Assembly: GCA_021234155.1 (NCBI GenBank)
Contig: JAJEKV010000046.1
Span: forward strand, 9,183,012-9,247,011
Direction of reading: 5' to 3'
Length of the DNA stretch: 64,000 nt
DNA from: Isoetes taiwanensis
Taxonomy: Eukaryota > Streptophyta > Lycopodiopsida > Isoetales > Isoetaceae
Shown here: piece by piece, positions 43,955 to 56,939 of the stretch
How the letters are laid out: each line of letters begins with the position of its first letter
How positions within the stretch are numbered: the stretch's first letter is position 1
Notes under the pieces: generated by a model
What the model saw: only the letters and a program-made list of their open reading frames with translations
Databases searched by the model: none
Told to the model about the DNA's origin: nothing
Made by a program: the position numbers and the translations under genes

Positions 43955-44940
43955 TTCAATTGCCCAAATGCTAAGACATCGAGTTCATCCGTATGGACAA
44001 TATCTAGGGCCTCTAGGTGCAGTAAAATTAACTTGTGCAAGATTCAGCACAATGTTGAAACAGTATATGGGCTTATGATAGTTTTACCTGGATAATTTTA
44101 TAGGCTTATAGTAATATTTTGTCCCTTTCGTTCCACTAAAGGAAACACACTGTTTTCTTATGAAGCACTCGCTGTTCTGTATAGGCTGGTGGGCATGGAC
44201 AGAGAAGTATATTGACCAGCTTTCAAGCTTGACACATATCCAAGCAGTCGTCATTCATTTAGTAGATAAGGATACACTCCAGATTAGGGTCCTGGGGAAG
44301 TACTACTCGGTTGTCACTACCAACAGCTAAGTGGACTGATTGATCAACTATAATTTCTATACCTGGATCACTATGTCGTGAACTGTTCTTATTATGACGC
44401 TGAGCATGTGTTCTTTTGTTTGCAATTGCTTTACTACGTGGAGGGTTTGCTGGACAAAAGTAATATTTAACTTTGACCAAGGTTCCGATGCTGATGAGCA
44501 TGGGTTTTTTCATTTTGCAACTACTCTGGATAGGATCTTGGATTATTAAACAATCTGGTTGAGACTAAGGTGATAAGTGGGCCGATTCGTGTATTCCAGC
44601 CCAGGGACGTTCTAAAATCTGCTAAGTTTAAGTTAGAAAATTGTAAGGTCGTTTTTTGTCAAAAATAATTGTTTAGCCTTTATAAAAAACTAAAGTAATT
44701 TTATTAGGGTTATGATAAATTTGACGGCAAATAAAGGTTTGCACTAGACATTCTTCAACAGTTTTCTAAAGGTAGGAAAGGTTTTTTTAATTCTTGGGCT
44801 TCATTTAGTCTTAGTTGTAACGGTTTAATTGTAGGAAGCGCATGCTATCACATGGGCTTCCATTTTGGGCAGCGTTGAACGAACAGGGCTGCGTCGGCAA
44901 ACAGGGCTGTGTCGGCGTTGAATGAACAACACAGACCGAG
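43955..44940. other. no gene seen; PPR 3' flank
   Basis: Probable 3' UTR and spacer. Short frames (44259-44513 minus, 44825-45028 minus) are not convincing. Confidence 0.4.
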
Positions 44941-45072
44941 CAAGACATTCTTGAACAGGTTTCCTAAGAGGAATTTGCGGCACTTGAAAGGGGAATGAAC
45001 AGCACAGAGCTATGACTGAACAAGACATTATTGAACAGGTTTCCTAAGAGGAATTTGCGGCATTTGAAAGGA
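44941..45072. repeat. tandem duplication, 80-bp period
   Basis: CAAGACATTCTTGAACAGGT and following bases at 44941 recur at 45021 (CAAGACATTATTGAACAGGT...). GGGCTGCGTCGGC/GGGCTGTGTCGGC just upstream is a further small duplication. Confidence 0.8.
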
Positions 45073-45530
45073 GATTTTTGTTCTGTAGATGTGCTATAGG
45101 GTCATAGCCATAAGGCCGCTTAAAAGAGGTTCATCAACTTGAAGCTCTGGTTCAGCATGGGGATTCTGTTGTGCTCCTTCTTGGAGTTTATTTCTGCTGA
45201 TTCTATCTTCAAATTTTCTTGTCGGTTTATGATTCGTTGTTGGCAGTGTGCTTTGTGAAGAACAGGTGTATATTTTTTGTTATGATATTTTCGAAGCTTT
45301 ATGAAGCGAGGGGCCAAGGCAAGAGGTTTTGATGATGCTTCTGTTGTAGCTGCATATTCCGGTGTTTGCCTATGCATCTTGCATTGCAAATGTATGGCGG
45401 ATTTTGTGTATTTCTTGTGTTGTAATTAATGGTTTTAATGATACGTATTTTATTCTTTTCAACGGTCGACCACTGAAAAATGTAAGAAATGAACACTCAC
45501 ATATAATAAGGTATTACTTATCATAATACA

Positions 45531-48426
45531 TACAAGAAATTTATCGCGGCGGCCAAATGCACTACGAGAGAATTTGTGTCACCTTGGGGTGAAAAACATC
45601 TCCAACTGGATCTATAGTATGTCTGAAAATGGAATTCAGAACGTGGAATTCACCTTGGAAGTGTCCTATATATTTTAGAAGACCTTAAAAGGACATGATT
45701 GCATAATAATTGACATTATCTAAGAAAAAATGCCAATTCAATGGTAGAGTTCTCATTGAAAGCTTTCTTTAGTCATAAACTCCATAATACATATTGACTA
45801 GCATGTCCTCTGACATGATATCATACTAATATCTAGATTTCAAAGTCCAAAATGACATCATACTAAATATCTAGTATCTAGATTTTAAAGTGGAAGATTG
45901 CAAATGCATGTCATGTAACTTTTGGGAATAATAAAATTTTGATACCGAATGATTCTTGTAATAGGTGCCAAAGTGGCTTGTAAAAAATGTTATTGATGAG
46001 AGGAATTATAAAAAGTCCCTGGCCGAACCACAGCGAACCCAAACATTGTTATGGCTTCAGCCTGCACTTCCTATCCGGCGTCCTGGCATCTGCAAGATTA
46101 CCTTGTTTGAGTTACTGTAAGAATTACGACGATCTAAGCTGTGAGAATGGGTCGTCTTTTACCATCTGCTGTGAGTAGATCACCGGACTTGGCTATGGCT
46201 ATTGCTTAGATTTTTCTGCCGGCCTAAGCCCAAATAGCTCTGCTAAAAATTTCTATGGCAGAGCAATACAGGACAAATAAACGCCAAAGTAAACTCCATT
46301 TAAGAAGCTTGGATGCTCTCGGCACTCTTTTATGGCAAGGCACAGAGATCTGGCGGCTGGCTGAGCCGTCGGGCATTGCTTTTTGCTTGAAGAGCATGAA
46401 AGGGGTAACAATTTTAAAATTTTTTAATTTTCGTTATTGTCTTAACTACACGTGTTATGCTCAGGCTTTTTTTTGAGACGGAAACATTAGCCTCAAACAA
46501 AAAATGAGACTCCTTTATCCTTCCTATTATAAGGCAGATACATTTTTCTGCCGGAGTGTAATTTCTTCCTTACAAATTACAGTGGAATGACACGTTGCGA
46601 TTTAGGCATTTATGACAGACAGATGCATTTATTGCCGCCATTAATACACTGCATTTATTGCGGCCGACGTCCGCCATAGATAGATCGATTTTTTTTTTGA
46701 TCGACTTGCAGCAGAGGTCCATCAATTCCTGTGATGACAAGCCACGAAGCAGAAAATTCCAGAAAACCGCCACGATTTCCACTTCGATCGGTTAAATCCT
46801 TGACGGAATCAAGCCTAAAGCTTCAAAATCCATCTCTGGAGAGGTTATGACAGAGAATCAAAACCTGCAACTGTAAAATAGTTGGATCAACAAAGTCTCT
46901 GTTCTTAGATGTTGTTTGCCGGTTAAATCCTGCTGCCAGAGGAAGAGGCGAAAGGGATCCTGCTTCTCTATCGATGCTCTCTTTGATCTGTGTGATGCAT
47001 CGGCAAACAGAGGTAAGCAAAAAGGCTGTTTCTTGCAGTGGAGAAGCTACGTTGCCCAATATTTGAAGCCAAAAATAACGATTTGATGCCATAGCCATCC
47101 AATCCGAATTTGTTAAAATTATTGCAACTGTTAAGATCACCCATAACATGGACCCCTGATTGCTCTCTTCTGCCCTTTTTTTTGTGTCTCTATAGACTTA
47201 ACTATGGCTTGGTCCAGAGCTGGGACCATTATTCCATTGCTTTCACGTGCCTGAGCAGCTGCCTGAGCTTTTCCAAAAATTGGGGCTTTCGCACCCGATG
47301 CAAACATAGGCAAGGTGAGATCATGGGTTTCTTCATGACTTACTTCATAAGGAGCAAAAGCCCCAAAATTATCAAACTAATTGCTGGAAGCCCAAAAAGG
47401 GCGATTTGCTCAGGGCCGATTGAGCCTCTGGGGCCTTGCCAGAGACTGGACTGGTTTTCCCTTGCTAAATCCGATGGGGGCACTGCTGCAAGGGGCAGCA
47501 ACCGATTCGATGCCTGCGATTCCCAGAGGGAGGCCTGGACTCCGAATGTATTTCGGATCTGGATCGGGATCCAGGTCCCCTCCTTCGTTGGTTCTACCTA
47601 CCGCCACAAACCTAGCCACGTGTTCCACCTATGTGGGCATTCTCATTCTTATCTTTTCCAATATGACTCTTGAATATTGAATACTGAAGGGCGGCGACTA
47701 AAGCAAACATATGTCTGAGTTTGGTATTTATTTGGTGCCACTGCCAGATTCTATTTGGCTTCGTCCCAAGGCTGTATTATGGTGCAGCATATATTAGGTC
47801 TCTTTCTCCGCTCTATTCACACAGATGCATACATTCCTATGTAATTCAGTTATCCCTTTGATTGTAAAAAAATGAGTTTTGAATTTAAATAGATGTCAAA
47901 AGCTTACGGACATCTTGATATTTAATCTATTATGCAGTGATTTAATTTATGATTTGTTGGGTAATCTTTCAAGTCGTTTCAAAGAGCTTGATGTAGCAAC
48001 TATTCTACAATTGCTGCAATGTAAGCGTTGCTTAGTGACCAACCACGTGGATATACCCATAAATATTCCTTTATATACCATTGGTCTACTTTCAAATATG
48101 TGACTACATCCCCATCAATTACAATGGCTTGAGAGACCATGCTCGAACAAAACCCATGTCTGCAACCCTCGACTATCCTATGGGCATGAATCATGAGGCA
48201 ACAACACGAGTTCAAGTTCCTTACTCAAATTCATATGCACACAAATTCGATATATATAAGTCAAATACATGGGAATGTTCTCACACAAATTCTTCACTAT
48301 TATGTCCTGGATTTCAAGAACATCTTCTATACCATTCCAAAGATATACAAATCCGCCTTCTAGAAATAAGTTGGGGAAGAGAAATGTTCACGGCGGCCCC
48401 TTGGCCGCCGCGATAAATTTCTTGTA
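45531..48426. mobile_element. possible element bounded by 26-bp inverted repeats
   Basis: TACAAGAAATTTATCGCGGC plus GGCCAA at 45531-45556 is exactly inverted at 48401-48426. The right end has an extra stem CGGCGGCC/GGCCGCCG just inside. The outline resembles a CACTA-type terminus (CACTACAAGAAA...) but the CACTA start is not present, and no 2- or 3-bp duplication is certain. The interior (about 2.8 kb) has no recognisable transposase. Frames at 46823-47149 and 47110-47673 match nothing I know. Confidence 0.45.
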
Positions 48427-49258
48427 TATGTTATGAAAAGCCAATTCATTTTGTTTGAAAGATAATATTTTATTTTCGTCCCAGGAAAAAGCTTGAGCAC
48501 GACATGACACGTGTCCTATAAAAATAAAAAAAATATAAAACTAAATGAAACATGTGTGTGACGTCACGATGCGATCCGAGCTTCCAATTGGCTGGATTTA
48601 ACCTTAGAAACTTTGCTTTGATGCAAAGTCTACAGTTCCTATATTTCTCTCGTAGGATTAATTAGGCTTGTGACTGCGGTCTTGGAGTCCGCCGCCTTAA
48701 AGAGCTGCGGGCATGGTTCTTGAATCCACCGGCATCTGCAAGTTTAGGCGTTAACAATGGGTCTTCCAATATCGCGGGTTACATCCAGCATAGAATGCCA
48801 TTCAAAATTCAGAAATTAGAAGCACTTAGACGTGTTTGACGTTTTTGTGATTCTGCCGAGAAAAAAATAGATAACGGGTAACAAAAAGAAGGGAAAAAAA
48901 TGTGGAAGACATAGTGTTCTTTGTGATCAGAGACTCTGTGGTATTTCGGTGATCATCATAAGTAATATGCCTTTGTTATAGTTTACATTATGGATGTATC
49001 TCATTCCAGTGGTCTTAATTCTTGCTTTCGCGTAATTTTCGGATATATCTCCCCATTTTCAGAGATTTTAGATGTTCTTGAATTGGATTTTGGACGCAGG
49101 TGCTTGAAAGCAAGGGTTATGGAAAACTCTTGTGAGATGCATGTCCTTGAATAGCAAGTATTTTGTTATTATGTTTAGGTTTGGCTTTTTGTTGCCACTA
49201 AGTTTTGAAACATATTTATTTTAGTGTAGTCCGGTGAAGCATTTGTAGAGTATTGCAG
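48427..49258 (+). promoter_or_regulatory. possible housekeeping-type promoter
   Basis: TGACGTCA (48559-48566, the bZIP palindrome) and CCAAT (48584-48588) lie close together, followed by GC-richer leader-like sequence and a 13-codon ATG frame at about 48714. The exon-like piece at 49259 lies downstream. No first coding exon is recognised, so this is weak. Confidence 0.25.
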
Positions 49259-49357
49259 TTGTATCACTGAAATATGCTGCAAAATTACCAACAGATGTGT
49301 CTTCTCTTCCTGTGGCTGCTCTTACGATACTTCAGAGTCTCAGAGATTCTGCTGGAG
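49259..49357 (+). pseudogene. isolated exon of a zinc-type (MDR) quinone oxidoreductase
   Basis: Flanked by a good acceptor (TATTGCAG) and a possible donor (GGAG/GTGTTG), the 99-nt stretch reads VSLKYAAKLPTDVSSLPVAA and then LTILQSLRDSAG. This matches the segment just before the nucleotide-binding GASGGVG motif in plant quinone oxidoreductase-like proteins (for example the chloroplast envelope CEQORH group). The next exon was not found. Element B inserts 261 bp downstream, so the gene may be split or this is a stray exon copy. Confidence 0.45.
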
Positions 49358-49613
49358 GTGTTGACACTTATGTTGTACATGTTAGTTGCATGCATTACTC
49401 ATGCTTGGCAAAGCACAATTATTTTTCTTGAGTCAACCAAATTGCATTGCAAATTGTTTATCATCCTTATAGCTTGCTAACTCCAATGTGTCAGCAAGCT
49501 TTAGATTAAATATGATCGTGGAGCTATGGTACATAGCTCAATAGATTGAGGAAAAGATGGGTCTTTTGTCTCGGCCTAAGCTTTATATGTCATATATATC
49601 ATTTGGTTTGGCA

Positions 49614-49618
49614 TCTCT
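49614..49618. repeat. target-site duplication TCTCT, left
   Basis: Equals 59637-59641 outside the other LTR of element B. Confidence 0.9.
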
Positions 49619-51509
49619 TGTTGCCCCCAAAGGGCAACATGTTAATTGTGATCCATGCATTCAAAACTAGGTCAACTTATCTTGGAATACTAGGTCAAAG
49701 TTTGGAAGATTCTTGGCATTCAACATTGATATGGAGGTCAAAGGGTGTTCATTCTTCAAGTCAACAGGTGCTCAAGGTTCAAAACTCACATGAGGTACTT
49801 TATTTAAGGTCAAAGTGCTTAGTCAAGAATATGCTCTAGAAGATTCTGGGTTAAGAAGTTTGGAAGACATTTTTTGAAGATTGGAAGTTCAAAGTTTGGA
49901 AGACCCCATGGTATTTGATTCCATTCCCTAGCCATTCTTACTCATTTTTATTCTTGCCCCTTGGAAATTTTCTAGCCTTTTTTCCCTATATTTATACTCC
50001 CTTTTGTTCACTCTTGCATACCCTATCATATCTTGCCTAACTTTTCTTTCCCAATACATCCTTATTCCCCCATAATTTATTTCCACCATTGCTCCCATAG
50101 CTTTTGCCCTTTTTTTTCCTATGCCATGTTCTTGCAAATTCCCCCCCATACCTATTTACCATTGTGCCATAAAAAAAGCCATGTTATGTGGAATATTCCC
50201 CTTCATAATGCTCAAAATCGGGTATATTCCCCCAAATATTAGGGTTGCCTTTGCTCCAATGGCTCACTCCTTCAATGTTTTTTATTGGTAACCCTTCTAA
50301 ACCATAGTCTAACTCTTCAAAGACTCAAAATACGGAATATTCCTGGTTTATACTTCGAAAAATACGGTGACCGTATCGCGCAGATCTTCAGAAAATACAG
50401 CTGAGCAGACCTAAAACTAGAAACAAGCTCGAATCACTTGGAACCGGAGTTTTAAACCTTAAGACCTACCTAAACCTGGATCAAATTAAGCCTAAATCTA
50501 AGCCCTAAGATGCCGGAATCATAAAATTCAAACTTATATACCAGGGAATCAACAACAGAAGTTTTTCGAAGGCCCAGAAGCGTTCAAATCTTACTGTGAT
50601 CATTGCTGAGCATGACTAGAAGGATTTGGGAAGACTCTGAGTACTCCCCGATCAAGTCCCAAGAGATTTGGTTGGAAATTACCTATTGAAGTTATTTATT
50701 GACCTGAAGTTGATTTTGAAGTACTCAAGTATTATTACCCAACATTATTATGATTGATTTACCTCCATATCAATGAAATTTGATGCCTACTTGAAGAAAT
50801 TATCTACATTATGATTTTTTTTACAATTTAAATACGTTCAAAATTCTACAGAAAATTCCCATGTACTTTTGATTTCCTTTGGCCCATTTGCCATCAATCC
50901 TTGAGACATCTGGAGCCCATATGTTTTGAAAAATCCAAAAAACCCCACTCACAACTCGAGTTAGAAATTTTTGCATTCTGTTTTTCTTGTTTTGGCATAT
51001 TTTGCCAAATCCAGCCACAAAAAATACTTTTGCCCATCCAAATGGAAATCTGACCACTTGCCTATATTCCTCACCATCATTACAGCATATTTGCTTTGGA
51101 AATTCTCAAAAATTCGTTTGGCAACTCCAAAATCCCAATCTCTGATCACTGTTTTCAGATTTGACTTCTATTGACTAAATTTTGACTGCACTTTGAGCTC
51201 GAATAACTCACAAACTAAGCTCCTGACTTGGTCAGAGGCTTTACTGTTGGTTACCTACAACTTTTTTGACCAAGTCTACAGTGATTGACTCAAAAAATCA
51301 ATCTGCATATCAACACCACAGCTATTTTGGCAAAGGTGTCAATTTCTGGAAATGGGAAAGGTATAAAACTTCAAGTTTTTGAACTTGTCTTTGAAATTAT
51401 CTTGCATAGACTGATCACCTTAAGTGATCTGGAGGTTCTAACCCCAATTTGAGTGAAAACTCAAATTGGTTCCTTGTGGTTGACCTTTAAGCCAGGTTTA
51501 GGGTCAACA
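49619..51509 (+). repeat. 5' LTR of element B
   Basis: 1891 bp, TGTTGCCC...GGTCAACA. It opens with a hairpin (stem TGTTGCCC/GGGCAACA, loop CCAAA). CTATATTTATA near 49984 may be its TATA region. Confidence 0.93.
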
Positions 51510-51512
51510 TTT

Positions 51513-51530
51513 TGGAGGTCCTACCGAGAT
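51513..51530 (+). other. primer-binding site of element B
   Basis: TGGAGGTCCTACCGAGAT lies 3 nt after the LTR; the same site (one base different) is used by element A. The tRNA was not identified. Confidence 0.65.
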
Positions 51531-51551
51531 CTCTACCTGGATTGAGAACTC

Positions 51552-52247
51552 ATGGCTCCAAAGCAGAAATTTCCAGCAGAGCAAGAACCAATATCAATGG
51601 AAGACCAGGATACTTCAGAACCCTGCAGAGATAGATCTCTTCCCCCAAGTTTTTCAACTGGATTACTTCAAGGTTTACCTTACCAGCTTGAATTAAATGT
51701 GCCTACTCCATTGCCTACTTTTGATTCCAGTATGAGTGCTAATACTTTTCTAAGAATCTTTGAAGATTACTACAGGGATTATGGCTTCAAGAAAGGGTGC
51801 AAGTTCTCACAATTTGAAAAGTGTTTTAAAGAGGAGAGTGAAGCTGGTGCTTGGTTGACTTATGAAAAGCGTATGGGAACCACTTCTTGGGATGATCTTG
51901 TTACTAAGTTTTTAGACAGGTTTGGAAAGCTTGCTGCTCCTAAGGATCTTGTTAATGAATTGCAAAATTTTTCCATTTATGCAGGTGAAAGTGTTAGTCG
52001 GATAAGGAAAGATTCAAAGCACCTTCATGAGTAGATGTCGAAAATGCCAAGTTCTTGTCCCCACGCTTTTTGGTATCCTCTTTTTATCAAAGGCCTATCT
52101 TCTAGACCAGAAATTCATAGAAGGCTTATCAAGATACAAAATTTGCGAGAAGGTTTTGACTCCATCTACAAAGTTTTTGCCAAGACTAATGAATTGACCA
52201 AAATGCTCTCTATCCTACCGGAAAAAACATCACGACTTTCGGCATGA
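51552..52247 (+). pseudogene. element B gag
   Basis: ATG at 51552. Capsid-like segment LELNVPTPLPTFDSSMSANT, FLRIFEDYYRDYGFKKGCKF and SWDDLVTKFLDRFGKLAAP. An in-frame TAG at 52032-52034 (probably a former CAG) precedes PEIHRRLIKIQNLREGFDSI. A frameshift near 52225 moves to the frame that continues as DPFYPDATDGPYEHHHS and VPIYAVHKEKKK into pol. Confidence 0.85.
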
Positions 52248-52311
52248 CCCCTTTTACCCTGATGCCACTGATGGCCCTTATGAACATCACCACTCTGTTC
52301 CTATCTATGCT

Positions 52312-55300
52312 GTGCATAAAGAAAAGAAAAAGACCAAAGAGGAAGAGGCTGATTCTCAAATCTCAGAGGTCAAAGCTGACTTGACAAAGGTAACTGAGGC
52401 TTTAGCAGAAGTAACTAAGCAACTTGTGGAGCTCAAAGCAAGCAGAATAGGTAGAAGTTATCCTGAGTGTATTCATTGTAACAGAACTTCACATCCAGCT
52501 GATATTTGTTATTGGCAAATATGTCCTAAATGTAAAAAGAAAGGTCATTTTGGTAGGGAGTGTCCAGTCTGTGCTTTTTGTAAAGAAATTGGCCATACTG
52601 ATCTTAGGTGTACTGTCAAAGAATATTTTGCCAAGCAGGAAAGAGAGAAGAAATCTGAGGCAACTCCTCATGTGAGGTTTGCTGAACCTACTAGTTCTAT
52701 AAGATTTGTGCAGGCTACAGAGATGCCAAAAACTGAGGAAGTAATGGTGGTACAAACCAGAAGCATGGATGAGATCCATAGACCTGCTGAGCCTAATAAG
52801 TTTGTTCCAGAGCAATCCAAAAAATCAACATTACCATTACCTCCTATTTCTCCTCAAGAAATAGCTCCACCTCCTCAACAAAAGTATGGTAAGAAAGATC
52901 AAGATCTGGATGAGTTGGATGTTTTACTGAAAAATTCCAAAGTAAGTGTGGATTTATTTACCTTATTAAAAATTGCCCCTAGTTATAGGAAAAAGTTATT
53001 ACAACAAACTACTTTTAGTGAGGCAGTGGCTTGTGTAGGTGTTGCAAATGCTACTAATCTTATTTTAGCTCAAAATGAAGAAGACCCAGGTGCATTTATG
53101 TGTTCAGCCACCCTAGGAGGTTATTCTTTTTCCAATGTGTTGCTGGATGGAGGCTCACCTCTAAATATCATGCCTTATCATGTCATGAAAAAATGTGGGT
53201 TTGAGATAGATAAAAGGTCATCTGTTTTGTTAAAATCCTTTTCTAATGCTAAAATAGCACCAGTTGGAATTGTGACTAAAGTTCCTGTTAATACTGAAGG
53301 CATTGTTGTAGCTGCCAATTTTGTTGTTGTTGCCTTTGAAGATTTAGGAGAAGATGCAGATATATATGATCTCCTGCTAGGGAGAAGGTGGATGGCTACA
53401 GTTGATGCTAGACCAATCTGGTCTGAAGGGAGATGCACCATTTCAAATGGCACTCAAGTAGCCACAATTTACAATCAGGATGGTTCTTATGGCTTCAGGG
53501 AAGAGGTACATTTTGTTAAAGAAATGCTTATAGAAGAGCCCCTAGGATCTTATAGTTTAGCAACCTCTAGCACAAAGGAAACATATCTGATTCCTTTGAT
53601 TAGAGAGTGTGCACCACCTTCTGAGAATGGGAAAAAAGGATGTTTGTGGTTTGATGGAGGGATTTCAAAGAAATTGAGTGTAGCTTCATCTGCAGCTATA
53701 CTAAAGGATACCTCCAATAAACTCTTGGCTAAGGTAGGAAGGATTTTTCCCCAAATCACTTCTAATGTAGCAGAGTACAAGGCTTTGATTGCAGGTCTTC
53801 AAGAAGCCAAGGCTATGGATATTTCAATCATACACATCTATGGAGATTCTCAGTTAGTGTGCAGACAGGTTAATGGTGAGTATCAGGCCAAGAATGCTGA
53901 CATGGAATCCTTGAGAAATCAGGTAATGGGAATGCTTGCTTACTTTACTTCTTGGGAAATTACTCATATCCCAAGGGAACAGAATTGGGAAGCTGATGCT
54001 TTGTGCAGGGATACTTTAATGACTTATCTATCTGAGGGAGCTATCCCAGAAGAAGATCTTGATGAGGATGAGGCTAAGGAATTCTGTCCTATATTAGTTA
54101 TAAACGCATCACAAGAAAAGGCAACCAATGAGGTTATAATTAATAAAAATGGCCAGCAAAGAACTCTGTTTGTGGGAGATCTCTTTGACACACAAAACAA
54201 GGAAGAAATTACCAAATTCTTTGAAGAGAGAAATGATGTGTTTGCTTGGGATTATTCTGAGCTCATTGGTATTAAGGAAGAGGTATGTCAATTTGAAATT
54301 AAAATTAAAGAAGGTTGTAAGCCTGTTTTCCAGAAGTTAAGGAGGATCAATGCCTCACTTTTAGATCTAATTAAGAAAGAGTTGCATAAAATGTTGGATG
54401 CAGGTGTTATTGTGGAAATTATTAATCCTGAATGGGTGTCATGCATTGTTCCAATGGAAAAAAAGAATGGTGCTTTGAGAATTTGTATAGATTATCGAGA
54501 CTTGAAGAAAGCCACCATAAAAGATTGTTATCCTTTACCCTTTTTAGAAGAAATTTTATATGCTGTTGCAGGGAAAGACATGTACTCATTTTTGGATGGT
54601 TTTTCGGGGTTTAATCAGATCAGCATCAAGGAGGAAGATCAGCCAAAGACTTCATTTATCACTCCTTGGGGCACATATGCCATGAAGAGAATGCCATTTG
54701 GCCTAATGAATGCCCCAGCCACTTTCCAAAGGGCAATGGATGTTATTTTCAAAACCATGTCTGCTGAAGAGTTTAGGGTGTATTTAGATGATCTTTGTTT
54801 GGGCTCTCATTCTACTAACCATGTGGAATTACTTGCAAAACTTTGCTCTTTATGCAGGACTTCAGGAGTCAATCTAAGTCCAAAAAAATGTATCTTTTTT
54901 GCATCTAAAGGGCAGCTGTTAGGACATGAAGTATCCAGCCAAGGTATTCAGGTTGCTCAGGATAAGATTGAAGCTCTCAAGAAGTTAGCACCTCCCAAGA
55001 ACTTGAAGCAGGTTAAAAGTTTCATTGGTATGACGAGTTTTCTTAGAATGTACATTCCAAATTTTGCTCATATTCTGAGTCCCATCTCTAAGTTGACCAG
55101 GGTAGGTAAATTTTCCAAATCTGAAAGCAAGCACATGCCTATTACATGGACTTCAGAATGCCAAGAGGCTTTTGACTTTCTCATTTCATCTATATGTGAA
55201 GCTACTCTTTTAAAAAAACCAGATCTGAGCATGCCATTTGAAGTTTATATCACTGTTACCAAAAAGGCCATAGGTTTAGCCATTTTGCAGGACAAGCATA

Positions 55301-55422
55301 CTATAGTCTTTGCAAGCAAACAATGGTCTGCTCTTGAAGAAAGATACACTAGAATAGAAAAAAGTGTGGCTGCTCTTATGTTTCTTATCAATAGGCAAGG
55401 GCATTTGCTTCTAAAGAGCTAG
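52312..55422 (+). pseudogene. element B pol: zinc knuckles, protease, extra RNase H, RT, vestigial RNase H
   Basis: 1036 codons. Residues about 52-100: CIHCNRTSHPADIC, CPKCKKKGHFGREC and CAFCKEIGHTDLRC. Protease with LLDGGSPLN (Asp279). Extra RNase H about 440-570 with Asp448 (LWFDGG), Glu488 (AEYKALIAGLQEA), Asp512 (YGDSQL) and Asp562 (WEADAL), all catalytic positions present. RT about 650-900 with CIDYRDLKKATIKDCYPLPF, YSFLDGFSGFNQI and YLDD (Asp826-827). The Ty3 RNase H that follows reads FEVYITVTKKAIG, with Thr981 at the position of the first catalytic Asp of YTDAS, so it is dead. A TAG at 55420-55422 ends the frame; a related codon in element A is sense. Confidence 0.92.
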
Positions 55423-55434
55423 GTTCAAGTTCAT

Positions 55435-56030
55435 ATGAAGCAAAACCCAATGGGTTTGCTATTTGGTAAGGCAACTACTAAACCAAAGATCCAGAGATGG
55501 GCTTGTAAGTTGCAAAGTTATGATATTTCTGTAAAAGAGTTGCACTTGACACGAAATCCTAGCCTCTACTTGCCTTATATATTTTTTGATCATGAGGATG
55601 AATTGAATACTACTGACACTTCACTTGCAGTAGCACACTTGGAAGTAACTCAGGGAAGTCAAGCCCAAGGAGGATGGCAGCAACCTATTAGAGATTTTTT
55701 ACAACATGGAATCACCTCTCCAAACCTCACTCCCAGTCAGAAAAGAAGACTTAAGGACAAGTGCAGACAATTCAAGCTGATAGAAAATGTCTTATGCAAA
55801 GTTAACATGGATGGAATCTTGCTGAGGTGTGTAAGTGAAGAAGAATCTGCCTTGATTATTAGAGAGATGCATAAAGGTATCTGTGGAGGACATTTTGCTG
55901 GGGATACCACTGCAAAAAAGATTCTCAGGTCTGGATATTATTAGCCTACTGTTTTTAGAGATTGCTATGAGGTTATAAAAACTTGCCATCAATGTCAACT
56001 TTTTAGTAAAAGAATTTTATTGCCACCGCC
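55435..56030 (+). pseudogene. element B connection region and integrase zinc-binding part
   Basis: Continues the pol frame after the TAG. HMKQNPMGLLF replaces the TDH motif of RNase H. Then LIENVLCKVNMDGILLRCVS and MHKGICGGHFAGDTTAKKIL. TAG at 55942 stands where Trp is expected in SGYY-PT. The frame goes on to KTCHQCQLFSKRI, completing the HHCC finger, and a frameshift near 56030 leads to the core. Confidence 0.85.
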
Positions 56031-56939
56031 TTGAATCCTATCATATCTCGGGACCCTTTCAAATGGGGACTAGATTATATTGGTCCCATTAATCCTTCTT
56101 CTACAGGTCAACATCAGCATATTATTGTGGCTACAGATTATTTTACTAAATGGGCAGAGGCTATACCTTTGAGGCAAGCTAATGCCCTCACAACTGCAAG
56201 GTTTTTACATGAATTTGTTTGCTCTAGATTTGGTATTCCTTTCCAGATACATTCTGATAGAGGTACCCCCTTTGTTAATGAAGTCATTGCTAATTTGTTG
56301 AGCATTTTGAAGGTCAAGCACACCAAAAGTTCTTCATATTATCCTCAGGGTAATGGACAAGCTGAATCTACTAACAAAGTGTTGAAAAATATCTTGCAGA
56401 AAACAGTGGAGATTAACAAAAGGGATTGGCATATCAAAATAGTGGATGCACTTTGGGCTTATAGAGTCACTATCAAAACAGCTACAAATCGTATACCTTT
56501 CAATTTGGTTTATGGCATAGAAGCAGTTCTACCAGTAGAGCTTGAATTACCTTCCTTGAGATTAGCTCACAAATTGTGCTTACCTTTTGAACATGCCCTA
56601 CAGGAAAGACTGGATGCCCTGTTACATTTGGATGAGTACAGAATGGAAGCTGAGAACACAAACTTGCTGAAAAAGGCTAAAGATCTGGCTGCATTCAAGG
56701 CTACACACAAAATACAAGGCACCTTTAAGAAAGGAGAGCTTGTTCTCAAATGGAACAAGTCAAAGGAGGATTCAGCTGGCAAATTTGATAATATTTGGGA
56801 AGGGCCCTTTGTAGTGTTGGATCCTGCAGGTACTAATTCTTATTGGTTACAAGAGGTTGCTTCAGGAATGCCACTGCCAAATCCTATCAATATTTTGCAC
56901 CTGAAAAGGCATGCTTGCTTGTCCCTCTTTTTACATTGA
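56031..56939 (+). pseudogene. element B integrase core
   Basis: 302 codons without a stop. Catalytic DD35E: Asp15 (GLDYIGPI), Asp76 (IHSDRGTPF) and Glu112 (NGQAESTNK), with exactly 35 residues between the last two. The C-terminus (GKFDNIWEGPFVVLDPAGTN, NPINILHLKRHAC) is a Tat/Athila-type tail without chromodomain. Confidence 0.9.

Noticed and set aside
47110-47680. ORFs of 187 and 99 aa as host genes
   Set aside because: Composition is irregular, frames overlap, and there is no recognisable domain or splice support.
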